64,000 nt of DNA from Modestobacter marinus (GTDB lineage: Bacteria; Actinomycetota; Actinomycetes; Mycobacteriales; Geodermatophilaceae), in contig NZ_JAAMPA010000001.1 in the NCBI RefSeq assembly GCF_011758655.1, positions 2,294,001 through 2,358,000 on the forward strand, written 5' to 3'. The notes below the pieces were generated by a model, which was given only the letters and a program-made list of their open reading frames with translations, did no database searches and was not told where the DNA came from. Shown here one piece after another: positions 37,901 through 44,956 of the stretch (positions are counted from its first letter, which is position 1; each line of letters begins with the position of its first letter). The translations under genes were made by a program, and so were the position numbers.

Positions 37901-39133
37901 CAGCTGGCACACCACCGCGCGGGCCACGCCCAGGACGGCCGGCCGCGGTCCCACGATCCCCAGACCGGTGCCGGCGGGCAGCGGCAGCGCCACGGGCAGG
38001 TGCTCGGCCAGGACGGCGGAACGGTCCCCGCCGGGTTCGGCGGTGGTGACCGTGGTGGCGCCGGGACCGGTGCCCAGTCGCACGCCGAGCGGCCCGGTGG
38101 CCGTGCCGGCCCGGGACCACAGCGGGCTGCTGCGCCGACGTGCCGCGGCGGCCAGCACGGCCAGGTCGGGGTGCTCGGCCTCCTGCGCCGCGCGGTGGGC
38201 GGCGACCGCCTGGCCGACCTCGGCCTCGGCCCGGGCGAGCGTCACGGCGTGCTCGGCGACCTCCCGGCGGTGGCCGCGGCGGCCGGACAGCAGGTCCGAC
38301 GACCAGCTGGCCACGGCGACGACCGGGCTCAGCAGGGCGAAGAAGAGGAAGTGCGGGGTGGCGAGGAGCCAGGCCATCAGGACCCCGCCGAACGCGGGGA
38401 GCGCGACGGCGACCCAGCCGAGCCGTCGCCGGGACGGCCCGGACGGTGGCGCCGGCCGGAGCACCGTCGTGCTCCCCGGAGCAGCGGGGGACCAGGGGAG
38501 CGGGCGGACGTGCACCCGTCCCGCCGGCGCCGCGGCGCACTCCAGGCCGGCGCCGCGGGGGCCGGTCAGCCGGAGCGCGCTGGCGCCCACCCGGAGCGTC
38601 GCGTCGACCGACCACTCCTGGGCCGCGGTGCCCACGGGGGCGGTCGCCCCGGAGCGGTCGGTCAGCGTGGTGCCGTTGGAGGAACCGAGGTCGGCGACCG
38701 TGACCCGGCCCTCGGCCACGGACACGACCACGTGACGCCGCGAGACGTCCGGGTCCTCGAGCCTCAGCCCGCAGGCTGCGCCGCGGCCGACGACGAGCTC
38801 GCCCTGGCCGAGCGCGACGGTCCGGCCGGCGTCCGCCCCGGCCATCACGTGCAGCTCGAGCGCACCTCCGTCGGCCGGCTCGCGGGGGCCGGGGCGACCC
38901 CAGCCGAGCAGCGCGCCGTGGCGCAGGACCTCCGACGTGAGCGGGGTGCCGGCCGGCAGGGCGCTGGACCCGGAGAACACCTGCGCCCGAGGGAGGCGGA
39001 GCCGCTCGGACAGACACGCCAGGACGTCGCCGAGCACCGCCTCCTCGGGTGCCCGGACCTCGACGTCCAGCACGCCGCCGGGCACCTGCACCGTCCAGCA
39101 GCGGGTGGTGTGCTCGACGGGCGCCGACGTCAT
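34922..39133 (-). CDS. FHA-FtsK/SpoIIIE ATPase, EssC/EccC-like (type VII secretion type)
   Basis: 1403 aa from ATG 39133. Residues about 8-80 form a small beta-grasp-like segment and about 85-185 an FHA domain (GELVVGRGAACGLRLEDPDVSRRHVVV, LGSSNGTTL). Two close TM helices lie near 230-280. Three FtsK-type ATPase domains follow. D1 has a full Walker A, GTTGAGKSELLQTL (about residue 629), and Walker B FLLIDYKGG. D2 (GGPRSGRTTA, about 954) and D3 (GPPGSGRSSA, about 1219) have Arg in place of the Walker Lys. Such ATPases drive export of WXG100 proteins; one is encoded divergently at 39315. No other ESX membrane genes are present. Confidence 0.9.
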   Translation of the reverse strand: MTSAPVEHTTRCWTVQVPGGVLDVEVRAPEEAVLGDVLACLSERLRLPRAQVFSGSSALPAGTPLTSEVLRHGALLGWGRPGPREPADGGALELHVMAGADAGRTVALGQGELVVGRGAACGLRLEDPDVSRRHVVVSVAEGRVTVADLGSSNGTTLTDRSGATAPVGTAAQEWSVDATLRVGASALRLTGPRGAGLECAAAPAGRVHVRPLPWSPAAPGSTTVLRPAPPSGPSRRRLGWVAVALPAFGGVLMAWLLATPHFLFFALLSPVVAVASWSSDLLSGRRGHRREVAEHAVTLARAEAEVGQAVAAHRAAQEAEHPDLAVLAAAARRRSSPLWSRAGTATGPLGVRLGTGPGATTVTTAEPGGDRSAVLAEHLPVALPLPAGTGLGIVGPRPAVLGVARAVVCQLTVLHPPASLRIVLVSGADELADWRWCRWLPQLQGVVVPGRPVPDGLLAASSRAPTDGAAAEPRTVVVLDGPVDSATAALLAGAADQVVWLELGGSETALALPALARLQVAGETGTGGRLRLPGADQERPVELDAISPATADRIARDLARLAVPASTGELPAAARLLDLPATGLRLAERDEPVSGTWDRVRSRLLATVGVTGEGPVTIDLVADGPHALIAGTTGAGKSELLQTLVASLAQHHPPDRCSFLLIDYKGGAAFGEAAALPHTVGMLTDLDPQSTARALRSLSAELTRRERLLAEHGARDLAALPAPVAASRLVIVVDEFATLAEELPGFVSGLVGIAQRGRSLGVHLVLATQRPAGVVSPEIRANCSLRICLRTTDEVDARDVLGSALPAHLPPDRPGRAYLRTGNGPAVLLQVAQVSGRPAPAVAPLTVARCTWPPLPRPAQPGRPQPGRPGGEGPSDLQRLVGALAERTRAEGISPPHRPWLPPLPDELPAALLDRGAAEAPAVRLRIGLRDSPDAQLQTPLELDLAVGGGWLFVGGPRSGRTTALRTVLGEAVHHLPPGRLQVHVLDHGGGGLAGAARGLPHTGTAVGRDDAHRTVRLLARLTEEVDRRRGGGGGPGPFLLLLVDGYESVAAQLETADPATGAAGLLRLARDGAAVGLTVALTAERAVPGGRLAGAVRERLVLPLPDRADYAVAGVAARAVPGHRPPGRALVGEEAAECQLALPRTPLVPAVDPPGTVHGEPPVRVVELPEDPRLPLPAPAGAGAAGDGPWTWWLPVGPGGDGGGPVGVDLARTGGLLVVGPPGSGRSSALRALGAHGRSAGAAVLDLVASPAPAAAAEESSAADGAPAPHCAQLSTRDTTGVRSWLARHEGRRVLVLVDDLSSLADEVADVLTSSGATPGHLAVVGAGTATEVAGAFRGPAAALRRGRAALLLRPAPGDADLLGLRLPRTPLPARPGAGWLVTPQEVTRVQVARHRTGPADA

Positions 39134-39213
39134 GCGGGACACCGCACCGGGGACCTGGCCACCCCGGTGATCGTGCCGGGACCGGCGGGGCCGCGGGGGT
39201 CCCGATCGACATC

Positions 39214-39274
39214 TGTGGACGACCGGGCCGGCTGTGGACAGCCACGGTCGTACGCGCCCCGGCAGCCCTAGGTT
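39214..39274 (+). promoter_or_regulatory. Candidate promoter region of the WXG100 gene
   Basis: TGTGGAC occurs twice (39214-39220, 39233-39239), followed 29 bases later by TAGGTT (39269-39274), a likely -10. A similar pair precedes TAGGCT at 63800. Confidence 0.35.
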
Positions 39275-39314
39275 CGGACCCCGCCGGGAGAGGCCCGGCA
39301 GCTGAGGAGGAGCC

Positions 39315-39608
39315 ATGAAGGTCGACATCGCGACGCTGGGCACGATGGCCGGACGGTGCCAGGCGGAGGCCGCCGACACGTCGGCCCGGCACGCCACGCT
39401 GTCCGCCGGGATCAACAGCTCGGTGCTGGAGGGCTGGACCGACAGCCAGGCCGCGGTGCAGTTCAGCGAGCTCTACGAGAAGTGGCGGCTGTCCAGCCAG
39501 GGGGTGAGCGAGGCGCTCACCGGCATGGGCCAGCTGCTCACCAGCGTGGCCTCGGCCTACCAGCAGCACGAGGCCGAGATGGCCGCCCGGATCGGCGCCA
39601 TGATCTGA
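39315..39608 (+). CDS. WXG100-family protein
   Basis: 97 aa helical hairpin, the standard size. The turn reads GWTDSQAAVQFSELYEKW, so the WXG position is W-T-D. The second helix ends with AYQQHEAEMAARIGAMI. GAGGAGGAG precedes the ATG. WXG100 proteins are exported as dimers by EssC/EccC ATPases, and the FHA-FtsK gene is divergent from it. A C-terminal YxxxE-like signal (Y-Q-Q-H-E) is present in the tail, as in T7SS substrates. Confidence 0.9.
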   Translation: MKVDIATLGTMAGRCQAEAADTSARHATLSAGINSSVLEGWTDSQAAVQFSELYEKWRLSSQGVSEALTGMGQLLTSVASAYQQHEAEMAARIGAMI

Positions 39609-39640
39609 CGCCGCCGAGGCCCGCTCCACGCGGGCCGGAC

Positions 39641-39748
39641 GCGGCCGACCTCGGACGCCGGCCGGGCGCGGCCGACCTCGGACGCCGGCCGGGCGCGGCC
39701 GACCTCGGACGCCGGCCGGGCACGGCAGACCGCGGACGCCGGCCGGGC
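39641..39748. repeat. 27-bp tandem array, four units
   Basis: Units at 39641-39667, 39668-39694 and 39695-39721 are identical; the fourth, 39722-39748, has several changes. The array ends three bases before the convergent HTTM-like stop codon. There are no unique spacers, so it is not CRISPR. Confidence 0.9.
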
Positions 39749-39751
39749 AGG

Positions 39752-40669
39752 TCAGCCCGGGGCAGGAGCCCCGGGCACCGCCGGGAGCCCGGCCCGGGAC
39801 TCCCGGCGCTGGAGCACCGACAGCCGCTCCCACGGCAGGATCGACAGGATCGCGATGCAGTGCGGCAGGAAGATGATCCCGACGCCGGCGTAGACCATCA
39901 CGTGGAAGCCGAGCAGGAAGAGCACCAGCCCGATCCGGGCCCGGTCGGTGCGCACCAGCAGGATTAGCGGGGCGGCCAGCTCCAGGGCGATCATCACCCA
40001 CTGCACGGTGGGCAGCAGCCAGGCCACGTCCAGCGTCCACATCGACAGGTCGGTGCCCCGGCGGACCACGGCGCGGGTCATCGTGGCACCGGTCGCCCAG
40101 TCCCAGCCGCCGAACCGGATCTTCGCCCAGGCAGCGAGGAAGTAGGTGAGCATCACGGTCACCAGCACGGCCGCCATCGCGAACCCGGCGGCCTCGGAGG
40201 ACCGCCGGTCCCGCAGCCGCGCCCGCCCGATGGTCGGCAGCACCGCCAGGGCGACCAGGAAGGCGATCCGGTCGTGGTCGACCTTCCCGTAGCTCATCGC
40301 GATGACCATCCACTCCGAGTAGAGGAGGAAGACGGCGAAGCCGAGCAGTCGCGGTGCCCGGCCGGTGGCGGCGGCCACCGCGGCGATCACCAGCGCCCAC
40401 TGGACGACCAGCACGAGGGTGTGCGTGGGGGTGGGGAGGTCCAGCAGCCGGCCGATCAGCAGGGGCGCGTACCAGTCGGTGGGCACGTCGGCGTGGGCCC
40501 GCACCCAGGCCGTCGTGAGGAAGACGTCGACCGGGATGAACAGGTAGGCGATCACCCGGAAGACCGCGATCCGGGCCAGCGGCACCGGCCGGAACCACCA
40601 GCGGGGCGTGCCGGGGAAGGCCGGGGCCGTCTCGGGGCGCACCGGTGGGGTGGTGGCGGAGGTCTTCAC
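39752..40669 (-). CDS. HTTM/DoxX-like polytopic membrane protein
   Basis: 305 aa with about seven TM helices. ARIAVFRVIAYLFIPVDVFLT, LLYSEWMVIAMSYGKVDHDRIAFLVALAVLP, YFLAAWAKIRFGGWDWATG and LGFHVMVYAG suit the HTTM domain shared with vitamin-K-dependent gamma-carboxylases, although the catalytic residues of that enzyme cannot be confirmed. Its GTG 40669 overlaps the stop of the upstream partner gene (GTGA), so both are made together. Function is unknown. Confidence 0.78.
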   Translation of the reverse strand: MKTSATTPPVRPETAPAFPGTPRWWFRPVPLARIAVFRVIAYLFIPVDVFLTTAWVRAHADVPTDWYAPLLIGRLLDLPTPTHTLVLVVQWALVIAAVAAATGRAPRLLGFAVFLLYSEWMVIAMSYGKVDHDRIAFLVALAVLPTIGRARLRDRRSSEAAGFAMAAVLVTVMLTYFLAAWAKIRFGGWDWATGATMTRAVVRRGTDLSMWTLDVAWLLPTVQWVMIALELAAPLILLVRTDRARIGLVLFLLGFHVMVYAGVGIIFLPHCIAILSILPWERLSVLQRRESRAGLPAVPGAPAPG

Positions 40670-41193
40670 TCGCCGTCCTCCAGTTCGTACTCGACCAGCA
40701 CCCGGTCGGTGGAGGCGCCGGTCGGCTGGCCGTCGGAGAGCTCGACGCGGCGCTGCACGACCTGCACCTCGACCAGCTCCTCGGCGTCGGGGTGGTGCTC
40801 GGCGTAGGAGTCGGCGAGGAGCCCGAGCAGGGCGGGGTCCTGCTGGATCCGGGGCAGCTGGCCCTCGAACTCCGCTCGGCGCAGCCCCACCTCGCCGCCG
40901 GAGAGGCGGACCTCCTCCCCGGCCGCGGTCAGCCCGACGACCCGGGTGGAGACGACCGGGGTGTCGGGGTCCGCGCGGGTGGAGTACATCCGGAAGGGGC
41001 CGAAGGGGAAGGTGTCGTCGTCCCCCCACACCGCTCCGGCCAGCAACAGGGCGAGCACGACCCCGGCGGCGGCGAGCCGGGCGCGCCGCCCACCCGGGGT
41101 CAGGCGCTCGACCTCGGCCTCGGCCGGCAGTTCGGGGGCGGACTGCAGGTGCACCGGGCCATCGTAGGATCGGCGCCCGTCCAGACGGGTCAT
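40666..41193 (-). CDS. Membrane-anchored partner of the HTTM-like protein
   Basis: 175 aa from ATG 41193 (GGAG six bases upstream); GTG 41154 is a later alternative. One TM helix (about residues 43-59) precedes WGDDDTFPFGPFRMYSTRADPDTPV, a motif I associate with proteins paired with HTTM membrane proteins in actinobacteria. The rest is an extracytoplasmic domain rich in acidic residues. Together with the downstream HTTM-like gene it forms a two-gene operon of unknown role. Confidence 0.78.
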   Translation of the reverse strand: MTRLDGRRSYDGPVHLQSAPELPAEAEVERLTPGGRRARLAAAGVVLALLLAGAVWGDDDTFPFGPFRMYSTRADPDTPVVSTRVVGLTAAGEEVRLSGGEVGLRRAEFEGQLPRIQQDPALLGLLADSYAEHHPDAEELVEVQVVQRRVELSDGQPTGASTDRVLVEYELEDGE

Positions 41194-41298
41194 CGTCGCT
41201 CCGTGGTGGGCGCTCCGGTGGCGTGTCCGCACCCGGGCGCCCCGGCAGTCCCACCTGCGTCGTCCGTCACCCGATGAGAGACCAGTGGGAGCAGCCTG

Positions 41299-41805
41299 AT
41301 GCAGTTCGGCCGGTACTACGAGGAGTTCGAGGTCGGCGCCACCTACAAGCACTGGCCCGGCAAGACGGTCACCGAGTACGACGACCACCTGTTCTGCCTG
41401 CTCACCATGAACCACCACCCGCTGCACCTGGACGCCCACTACGCCGCGGAGACCACCGACTTCGGCGAGAACGTCGTCGTCGGCAACTACGTCTACTCCC
41501 TGCTGCTCGGCATGAGCGTCCCGGACGTCTCCGGCAAGGCGATCGCCAACCTGGAGGTCGAGTCGCTCAAGCACGTCGCACCGACGTTCCACGGCGACAC
41601 GGTCTACGGCGAGACCACCGTGCTGGACAAGACCGAGTCCCGCTCCAAGGACGACCGGGGCGTCGTCCACGTCGAGACCATCGGCTACAAGCAGGACGGC
41701 ACCGTGGTCTGCGTCTTCCGCCGCAAGGTGATGGTCCCCAAGCGGTCCTACGGCGAGACCCGGGGCGGGGAGCAGCCCGGGCGTCCCGAACCCGTCCGGC
41801 GCTGA
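41299..41805 (+). CDS. MaoC-family dehydratase
   Basis: 168 aa hot-dog-fold hydratase. QFGRYYEEFEVGATYKHWPGKTVTEYDDHLFCLLTMNHHPLHLDAHYAAET carries the family's substrate and catalytic Asp/His region, and GDTVYGETTVLDKTESRSKDDRGVV and CVFRRKVMVPKR follow. It is close to mesaconyl-CoA or beta-methylmalyl-CoA dehydratases and other acyl-CoA hydratases. The true substrate is unknown. It appears to be a single gene with GGGAGCAG before the ATG. Confidence 0.9.
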   Translation: MQFGRYYEEFEVGATYKHWPGKTVTEYDDHLFCLLTMNHHPLHLDAHYAAETTDFGENVVVGNYVYSLLLGMSVPDVSGKAIANLEVESLKHVAPTFHGDTVYGETTVLDKTESRSKDDRGVVHVETIGYKQDGTVVCVFRRKVMVPKRSYGETRGGEQPGRPEPVRR

Positions 41806-41822
41806 CCCGTCCGGCCGCCCGC

Positions 41823-42236
41823 TCAGGAGGGGAGCACGCCCCAGCCGGACAGCGCGGTGAGCACACCGGGGGCCAGCTCCAGCGCGGCCAGCCCGGCGGC
41901 GTCCACGAAGGTGGCGTCGTCGGCGTCGTCGCCGGCCACCGGCTGCCGTCCGGATCCGGCCACGGTGCACAGCCAGTCGGTGACGGTGAAGACGACGCCG
42001 TCCCCGTCGATCCGGACGCGGCCCAGCACCCGCACCGGGTGCACGGCCAGCCCGGTCTCCTCGGCGGTCTCCCGCACGACGGCGTCGGCCTCGGACTCCC
42101 CGCGCTCCACCCGCCCGCCCGGCACCGACCACAGGCCCGCGCTGGGGTCGTGGCCCCGGCGGATCAGCAGCAAGCGGCCACGCTCGTCGTGCACCACGGC
42201 GCCGACGCAGGCCACCTCCGGCCGCAGATCGTCCAC
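41823..42236 (-). CDS. NUDIX hydrolase
   Basis: 137 aa. The NUDIX box GGRVERGESEADAVVRETAEETGL is complete (G-x5-E-x7-R-E-x-x-E-E-x-G), so metal-dependent hydrolysis of a nucleoside diphosphate derivative is likely. LLIRRGHDPSAGLWSVPGG precedes it. The GTG start 42236 follows TACCCT (42249-42244, minus strand) by seven bases. It is convergent with the MaoC gene. Confidence 0.92.
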   Translation of the reverse strand: MDDLRPEVACVGAVVHDERGRLLLIRRGHDPSAGLWSVPGGRVERGESEADAVVRETAEETGLAVHPVRVLGRVRIDGDGVVFTVTDWLCTVAGSGRQPVAGDDADDATFVDAAGLAALELAPGVLTALSGWGVLPS

Positions 42237-42243
42237 CCGGCCG

Positions 42244-42249
42244 AGGGTA
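42244..42249 (-). promoter_or_regulatory. Predicted -10 of a leaderless NUDIX mRNA
   Basis: TACCCT on the minus strand, seven bases before the GTG. Confidence 0.45.
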
Positions 42250-42338
42250 GGGGCGGCGGCCGGCGACCCGGTGCCCGTACGCGGTCCACGCTGACCGATG
42301 CTTGACGAACCCCCGGCAGAACAGGACGGTGAGCGGCG

Positions 42339-42962
42339 ATGAGTGTCTCCCCCGTGTGCCCGCGCTGCGGCGAGGCGCTGACCGTCCGCCCCGGCGTGAC
42401 CGGCGAGGGCTGGTGTCACGTGCACGCCGCGGTCACCCCGCTGCACCACACCGCCGTGGTCGCCCACGACGCGATCAGCGCCGTGTGCGCCGATGCCCGG
42501 GTCCCCGCCTGGGTGCCCGACCCGATGCCCCGCGGCTGGGCGGTCACCGGGCTGGCCTGGGGCGGTGAGCCCGGAGCCCGGGCGATCGTCGTCGCCTGCG
42601 CCGGCCCGGCCCCGCTCGGTGGCTCGGCCGAGCTGGTGCTCGTGGCCGAGGAGCCCGGCACCGGCCTGGGCTGCGGCTACGCGGGGCTGCCCGGCGTCGA
42701 CCCGGGAGACCTGGTCGGCGGCCCCTCCACCGTCGCGGTCGAGGCCGCCGGGCAGCGGGTGCCGCTGTGGCTGGTGCCGGTGGGCGAGGACCGGGCCGCC
42801 TACGTGGGGGAGGCCCACGGGGTCTGGCTGTGGCTGGTCACCTGGCCGGCGTCGGCGGCCTGGCTGCTGGCCGAGGACCTCGCCCTGCTCGACCTGCGCG
42901 ACCGGGTCTACCCCGACCTCCCGCTCGGCCCGATGACCGACCGGCTGCTGCCCGGCCGGTGA
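42339..42962 (+). CDS. DUF6758-family protein
   Basis: 207 aa. CPRCGEAL near the N-terminus with a later Cys-His pair (GWCHVHAAV) suggests a zinc ribbon. VPAWVPDPMPRGWAVTGLAW, ACAGPAPLGGSAELVLVAEEPGTGLGCGYAGLPG and LLAEDLALLDLRD are features of a conserved actinobacterial family that I know as DUF6758. Function is unknown. It stands ahead of the small membrane protein and PH-domain genes. Confidence 0.85.
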   Translation: MSVSPVCPRCGEALTVRPGVTGEGWCHVHAAVTPLHHTAVVAHDAISAVCADARVPAWVPDPMPRGWAVTGLAWGGEPGARAIVVACAGPAPLGGSAELVLVAEEPGTGLGCGYAGLPGVDPGDLVGGPSTVAVEAAGQRVPLWLVPVGEDRAAYVGEAHGVWLWLVTWPASAAWLLAEDLALLDLRDRVYPDLPLGPMTDRLLPGR

Positions 42963-43152
42963 GCGGACCCGGACGGAGCGGCCGGTCTCGATCCGTTCGA
43001 CACCCGGTCGGCGTGGCGAGTGGTGGTGCGGGTGGTGCGGCTGTTACTCATGGGGCCGCGGTCCGGACGGCCGTCGAGGTGCACTGCCGTCGGTCCGCCA
43101 GCCGGTCGCCGTCGAGTCCGCCTGGCCACCTGAGGAAGGGAACGGTGCGACC

Positions 43153-43308
43153 TTGCTGAAGAAGGTGCTCACCTGGCTGGCCATCGCGTTCGTGGTCTTC
43201 TACGTGATCCAGCGGCCCGAGGACGCGGCCGGCATCGTGCGCAGTGCCGGTGGCGCGCTCAGTGACGCGGCCGACTCGCTGTCGGCCTTCGTGGAATCCC
43301 TGGTCTGA
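43153..43308 (+). CDS. Small membrane protein
   Basis: 51 aa from TTG 43153: one TM helix (about residues 5-19, LTWLAIAFVVFYVIQ) followed by an acidic, Ala/Ser-rich tail (RPEDAAGIVRSAGGALSDAADSL). A purine-rich GAGGAAGGG lies about 12 bases upstream, somewhat far. The stop is nine bases before the PH-domain gene, so they are probably co-transcribed. No known family is assigned. Confidence 0.65.
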   Translation: MLKKVLTWLAIAFVVFYVIQRPEDAAGIVRSAGGALSDAADSLSAFVESLV

Positions 43309-43316
43309 GCGCGGCC

Positions 43317-43988
43317 GTGTCCGGCCCTCGCACGAGGCGGCCCCGCTGGGGCAAGGACGCCGAGAAGTACCTGCTCTCCGACGAGCCGCCGGTCATCGCC
43401 ACCCGCCGGCACTGGGCGGTGCTGGCGCGCCCGGCGGTCCGCGGCGTCCCGGCGTTCGCGGTCGGCGTGTGGTTCCTCCAGCTCGACCCGGACAACCGGT
43501 TCTCCACCCTCCTCGGTCTGCTCGTCGTGCTGGGCGCGCTGCTCTACCTCGGCCTGCACGTCGGGGAGTGGTGGGTCCGGCACTTCCTGGTCACCCGGCG
43601 CCGGGTGCTGATGACCTCGGGGGTCTTCATCCGGACCGTCGCGGTCATGCCCCTGCGCCGGATCACCGACCTGACCTGGAAGGAGACCGGCTGGGGGCAG
43701 GTGCTCGGCTACGGCACCTTCCGCTTCGAGTCCGCCGGTCAGGCGCAGGGCCTGGACGAGATCACCTTCCTGCCGCACGCCAACGCGCTGTACAAGCGGC
43801 TGTCGGAGCTGATGTTCGGCACCGACTCCTCCACCAACCCGGTGAGCTCCGACGAGGACGCCGAGGGGTCGATGGGCGCCGACGACCGGGGGGACGGCGA
43901 CGCCCCCGAGCAGCACATGCCGCCGCCGGTGCAGTCGGGGCGCCGCTACGACACCGCCCCGATCCCGCGCACCCGCCCGCCGTCCTGA
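43317..43988 (+). CDS. PH-domain (bPH2/YdbS-like) membrane protein
   Basis: 223 aa. The cytoplasmic N-terminus with YLLSDEPPVIATRRHW is followed by two TM helices (about residues 40-80) and a bacterial PH domain (FLVTRRRVLMTSGVFIRTVAVMPLRRITDLTW, GYGTFRFESAGQAQGLDEITFLP). A low-complexity acidic tail ends the protein. Function is unknown; bPH2 proteins are common in actinobacterial membranes. It is eight bases after the small membrane protein gene. Confidence 0.88.
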   Translation: MSGPRTRRPRWGKDAEKYLLSDEPPVIATRRHWAVLARPAVRGVPAFAVGVWFLQLDPDNRFSTLLGLLVVLGALLYLGLHVGEWWVRHFLVTRRRVLMTSGVFIRTVAVMPLRRITDLTWKETGWGQVLGYGTFRFESAGQAQGLDEITFLPHANALYKRLSELMFGTDSSTNPVSSDEDAEGSMGADDRGDGDAPEQHMPPPVQSGRRYDTAPIPRTRPPS

Positions 43989-44031
43989 CCGGCCCGCCCG
44001 ACCACCTGCGGCGGGTCCTGCGCCGGTGCGG

Positions 44032-44037
44032 CAGGCT
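44032..44037 (+). promoter_or_regulatory. Predicted -10 of a leaderless PHP mRNA
   Basis: CAGGCT ends six bases before GTG 44044. Confidence 0.4.
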
Positions 44038-44043
44038 GGGGGC

Positions 44044-44901
44044 GTGCGCATCGACCTGCACACCCACTCCTCGGTCTCCGACGGCACCGACAGCCCCGCC
44101 GCGCTGGTCGCCACCGCGGCCGCGGCCGGGCTGGACGTCGTCGCCCTCACCGACCACGACACGACGGCCGGTTGGTCCCTGGCGGAGGCGGCGCGGCCGT
44201 CCGGGGTGACCCTGGTCCCGGGGATGGAGCTGTCCTGCCGGTACTTCCCCGCCGGTGAGCCGCCGATCAGCGTGCACCTGCTGGCCTACCTGTTCGACCC
44301 GCTGCACCCGGCCTTCGCCGCCGAGCGGGTCCGGCTGCGCGAGGAGCGGCTGAGCCGGGGGGAGCGGATCGTCACCGCGCTCGCCGCCGACGGCTACCCG
44401 GTCGCCTGGGCCGAGATCGTGGCGCGCAGCGAGGGCGGGGTGGTCGGGCGGCCGCACGTGGCCCGGGCGCTGGTCGAGGCGGGCGTCGTCGACTCGGTCG
44501 ACCACGCGTTCGCCACGCTGCTGCACCACGGCAGTCCCTACTACGCGGCGAAGGCCGACACCGACGTGCTCGACGGCATCCGGTTCGTCCGCGCCGCCGG
44601 CGGGGTGCCGGTGTTCGCCCACGGTCTGGCGACCTCGCGGGGCCGGGTCGTCGGGGACGACGCGATCGCCGAGATGGCCGCCGCCGGGCTGCTCGGCCTG
44701 GAGGTCGAGCACCCCGACCACACCCCTGACCAGCGGGCGTACCTGCGTGCCCTGGCCGCCGGGCTGGGGCTGATCCAGACCGGATCGAGCGACTACCACG
44801 GCACCAACAAGCGCACCCCGATCGGCGCCTGCACCACCGACCCGGAGCAGTACGAGGCGCTGCTGGCCGCCGGGACCGGCAGCACGGTGCTCACCGGCTG
44901 A
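44044..44901 (+). CDS. PHP-domain phosphoesterase (TrpH/YciV type)
   Basis: 285 aa. RIDLHTHSSVSDGTDSPAALV, ALTDHDTTAGW, PGMELSC, RPHVARAL and the late GSSDYHG motif hold the His/Asp metal ligands of the PHP family. E. coli RNase AM (YciV) removes nucleotides from RNA 5' ends and acts on 3',5'-nucleoside bisphosphates; a similar activity is likely here. It precedes the RecB-like nuclease gene. Confidence 0.92.
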   Translation: MRIDLHTHSSVSDGTDSPAALVATAAAAGLDVVALTDHDTTAGWSLAEAARPSGVTLVPGMELSCRYFPAGEPPISVHLLAYLFDPLHPAFAAERVRLREERLSRGERIVTALAADGYPVAWAEIVARSEGGVVGRPHVARALVEAGVVDSVDHAFATLLHHGSPYYAAKADTDVLDGIRFVRAAGGVPVFAHGLATSRGRVVGDDAIAEMAAAGLLGLEVEHPDHTPDQRAYLRALAAGLGLIQTGSSDYHGTNKRTPIGACTTDPEQYEALLAAGTGSTVLTG

Positions 44902-44920
44902 ACCCGTCGGTGCCCCCGGC

Positions 44921-44956
44921 TACCGTGGCGGCGTGGGAGCGGAGGGGGACCGGTGA
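44921..44956 (+). other. Leaderless 7-codon upstream ORF before the RecB-like gene
   Basis: TACCGT (44921-44926) is followed after six bases by GTG 44933, which opens MGAEGDR and stops at 44954-44956, overlapping the RecB-like GTG 44953 (GTGA). GGAGGGGG within this ORF is the obvious Shine-Dalgarno site of the main gene. Confidence 0.45.

Noticed and set aside
39641-39748. CRISPR array
   Set aside because: The 27-bp units are directly adjacent without spacers and no cas genes are nearby.
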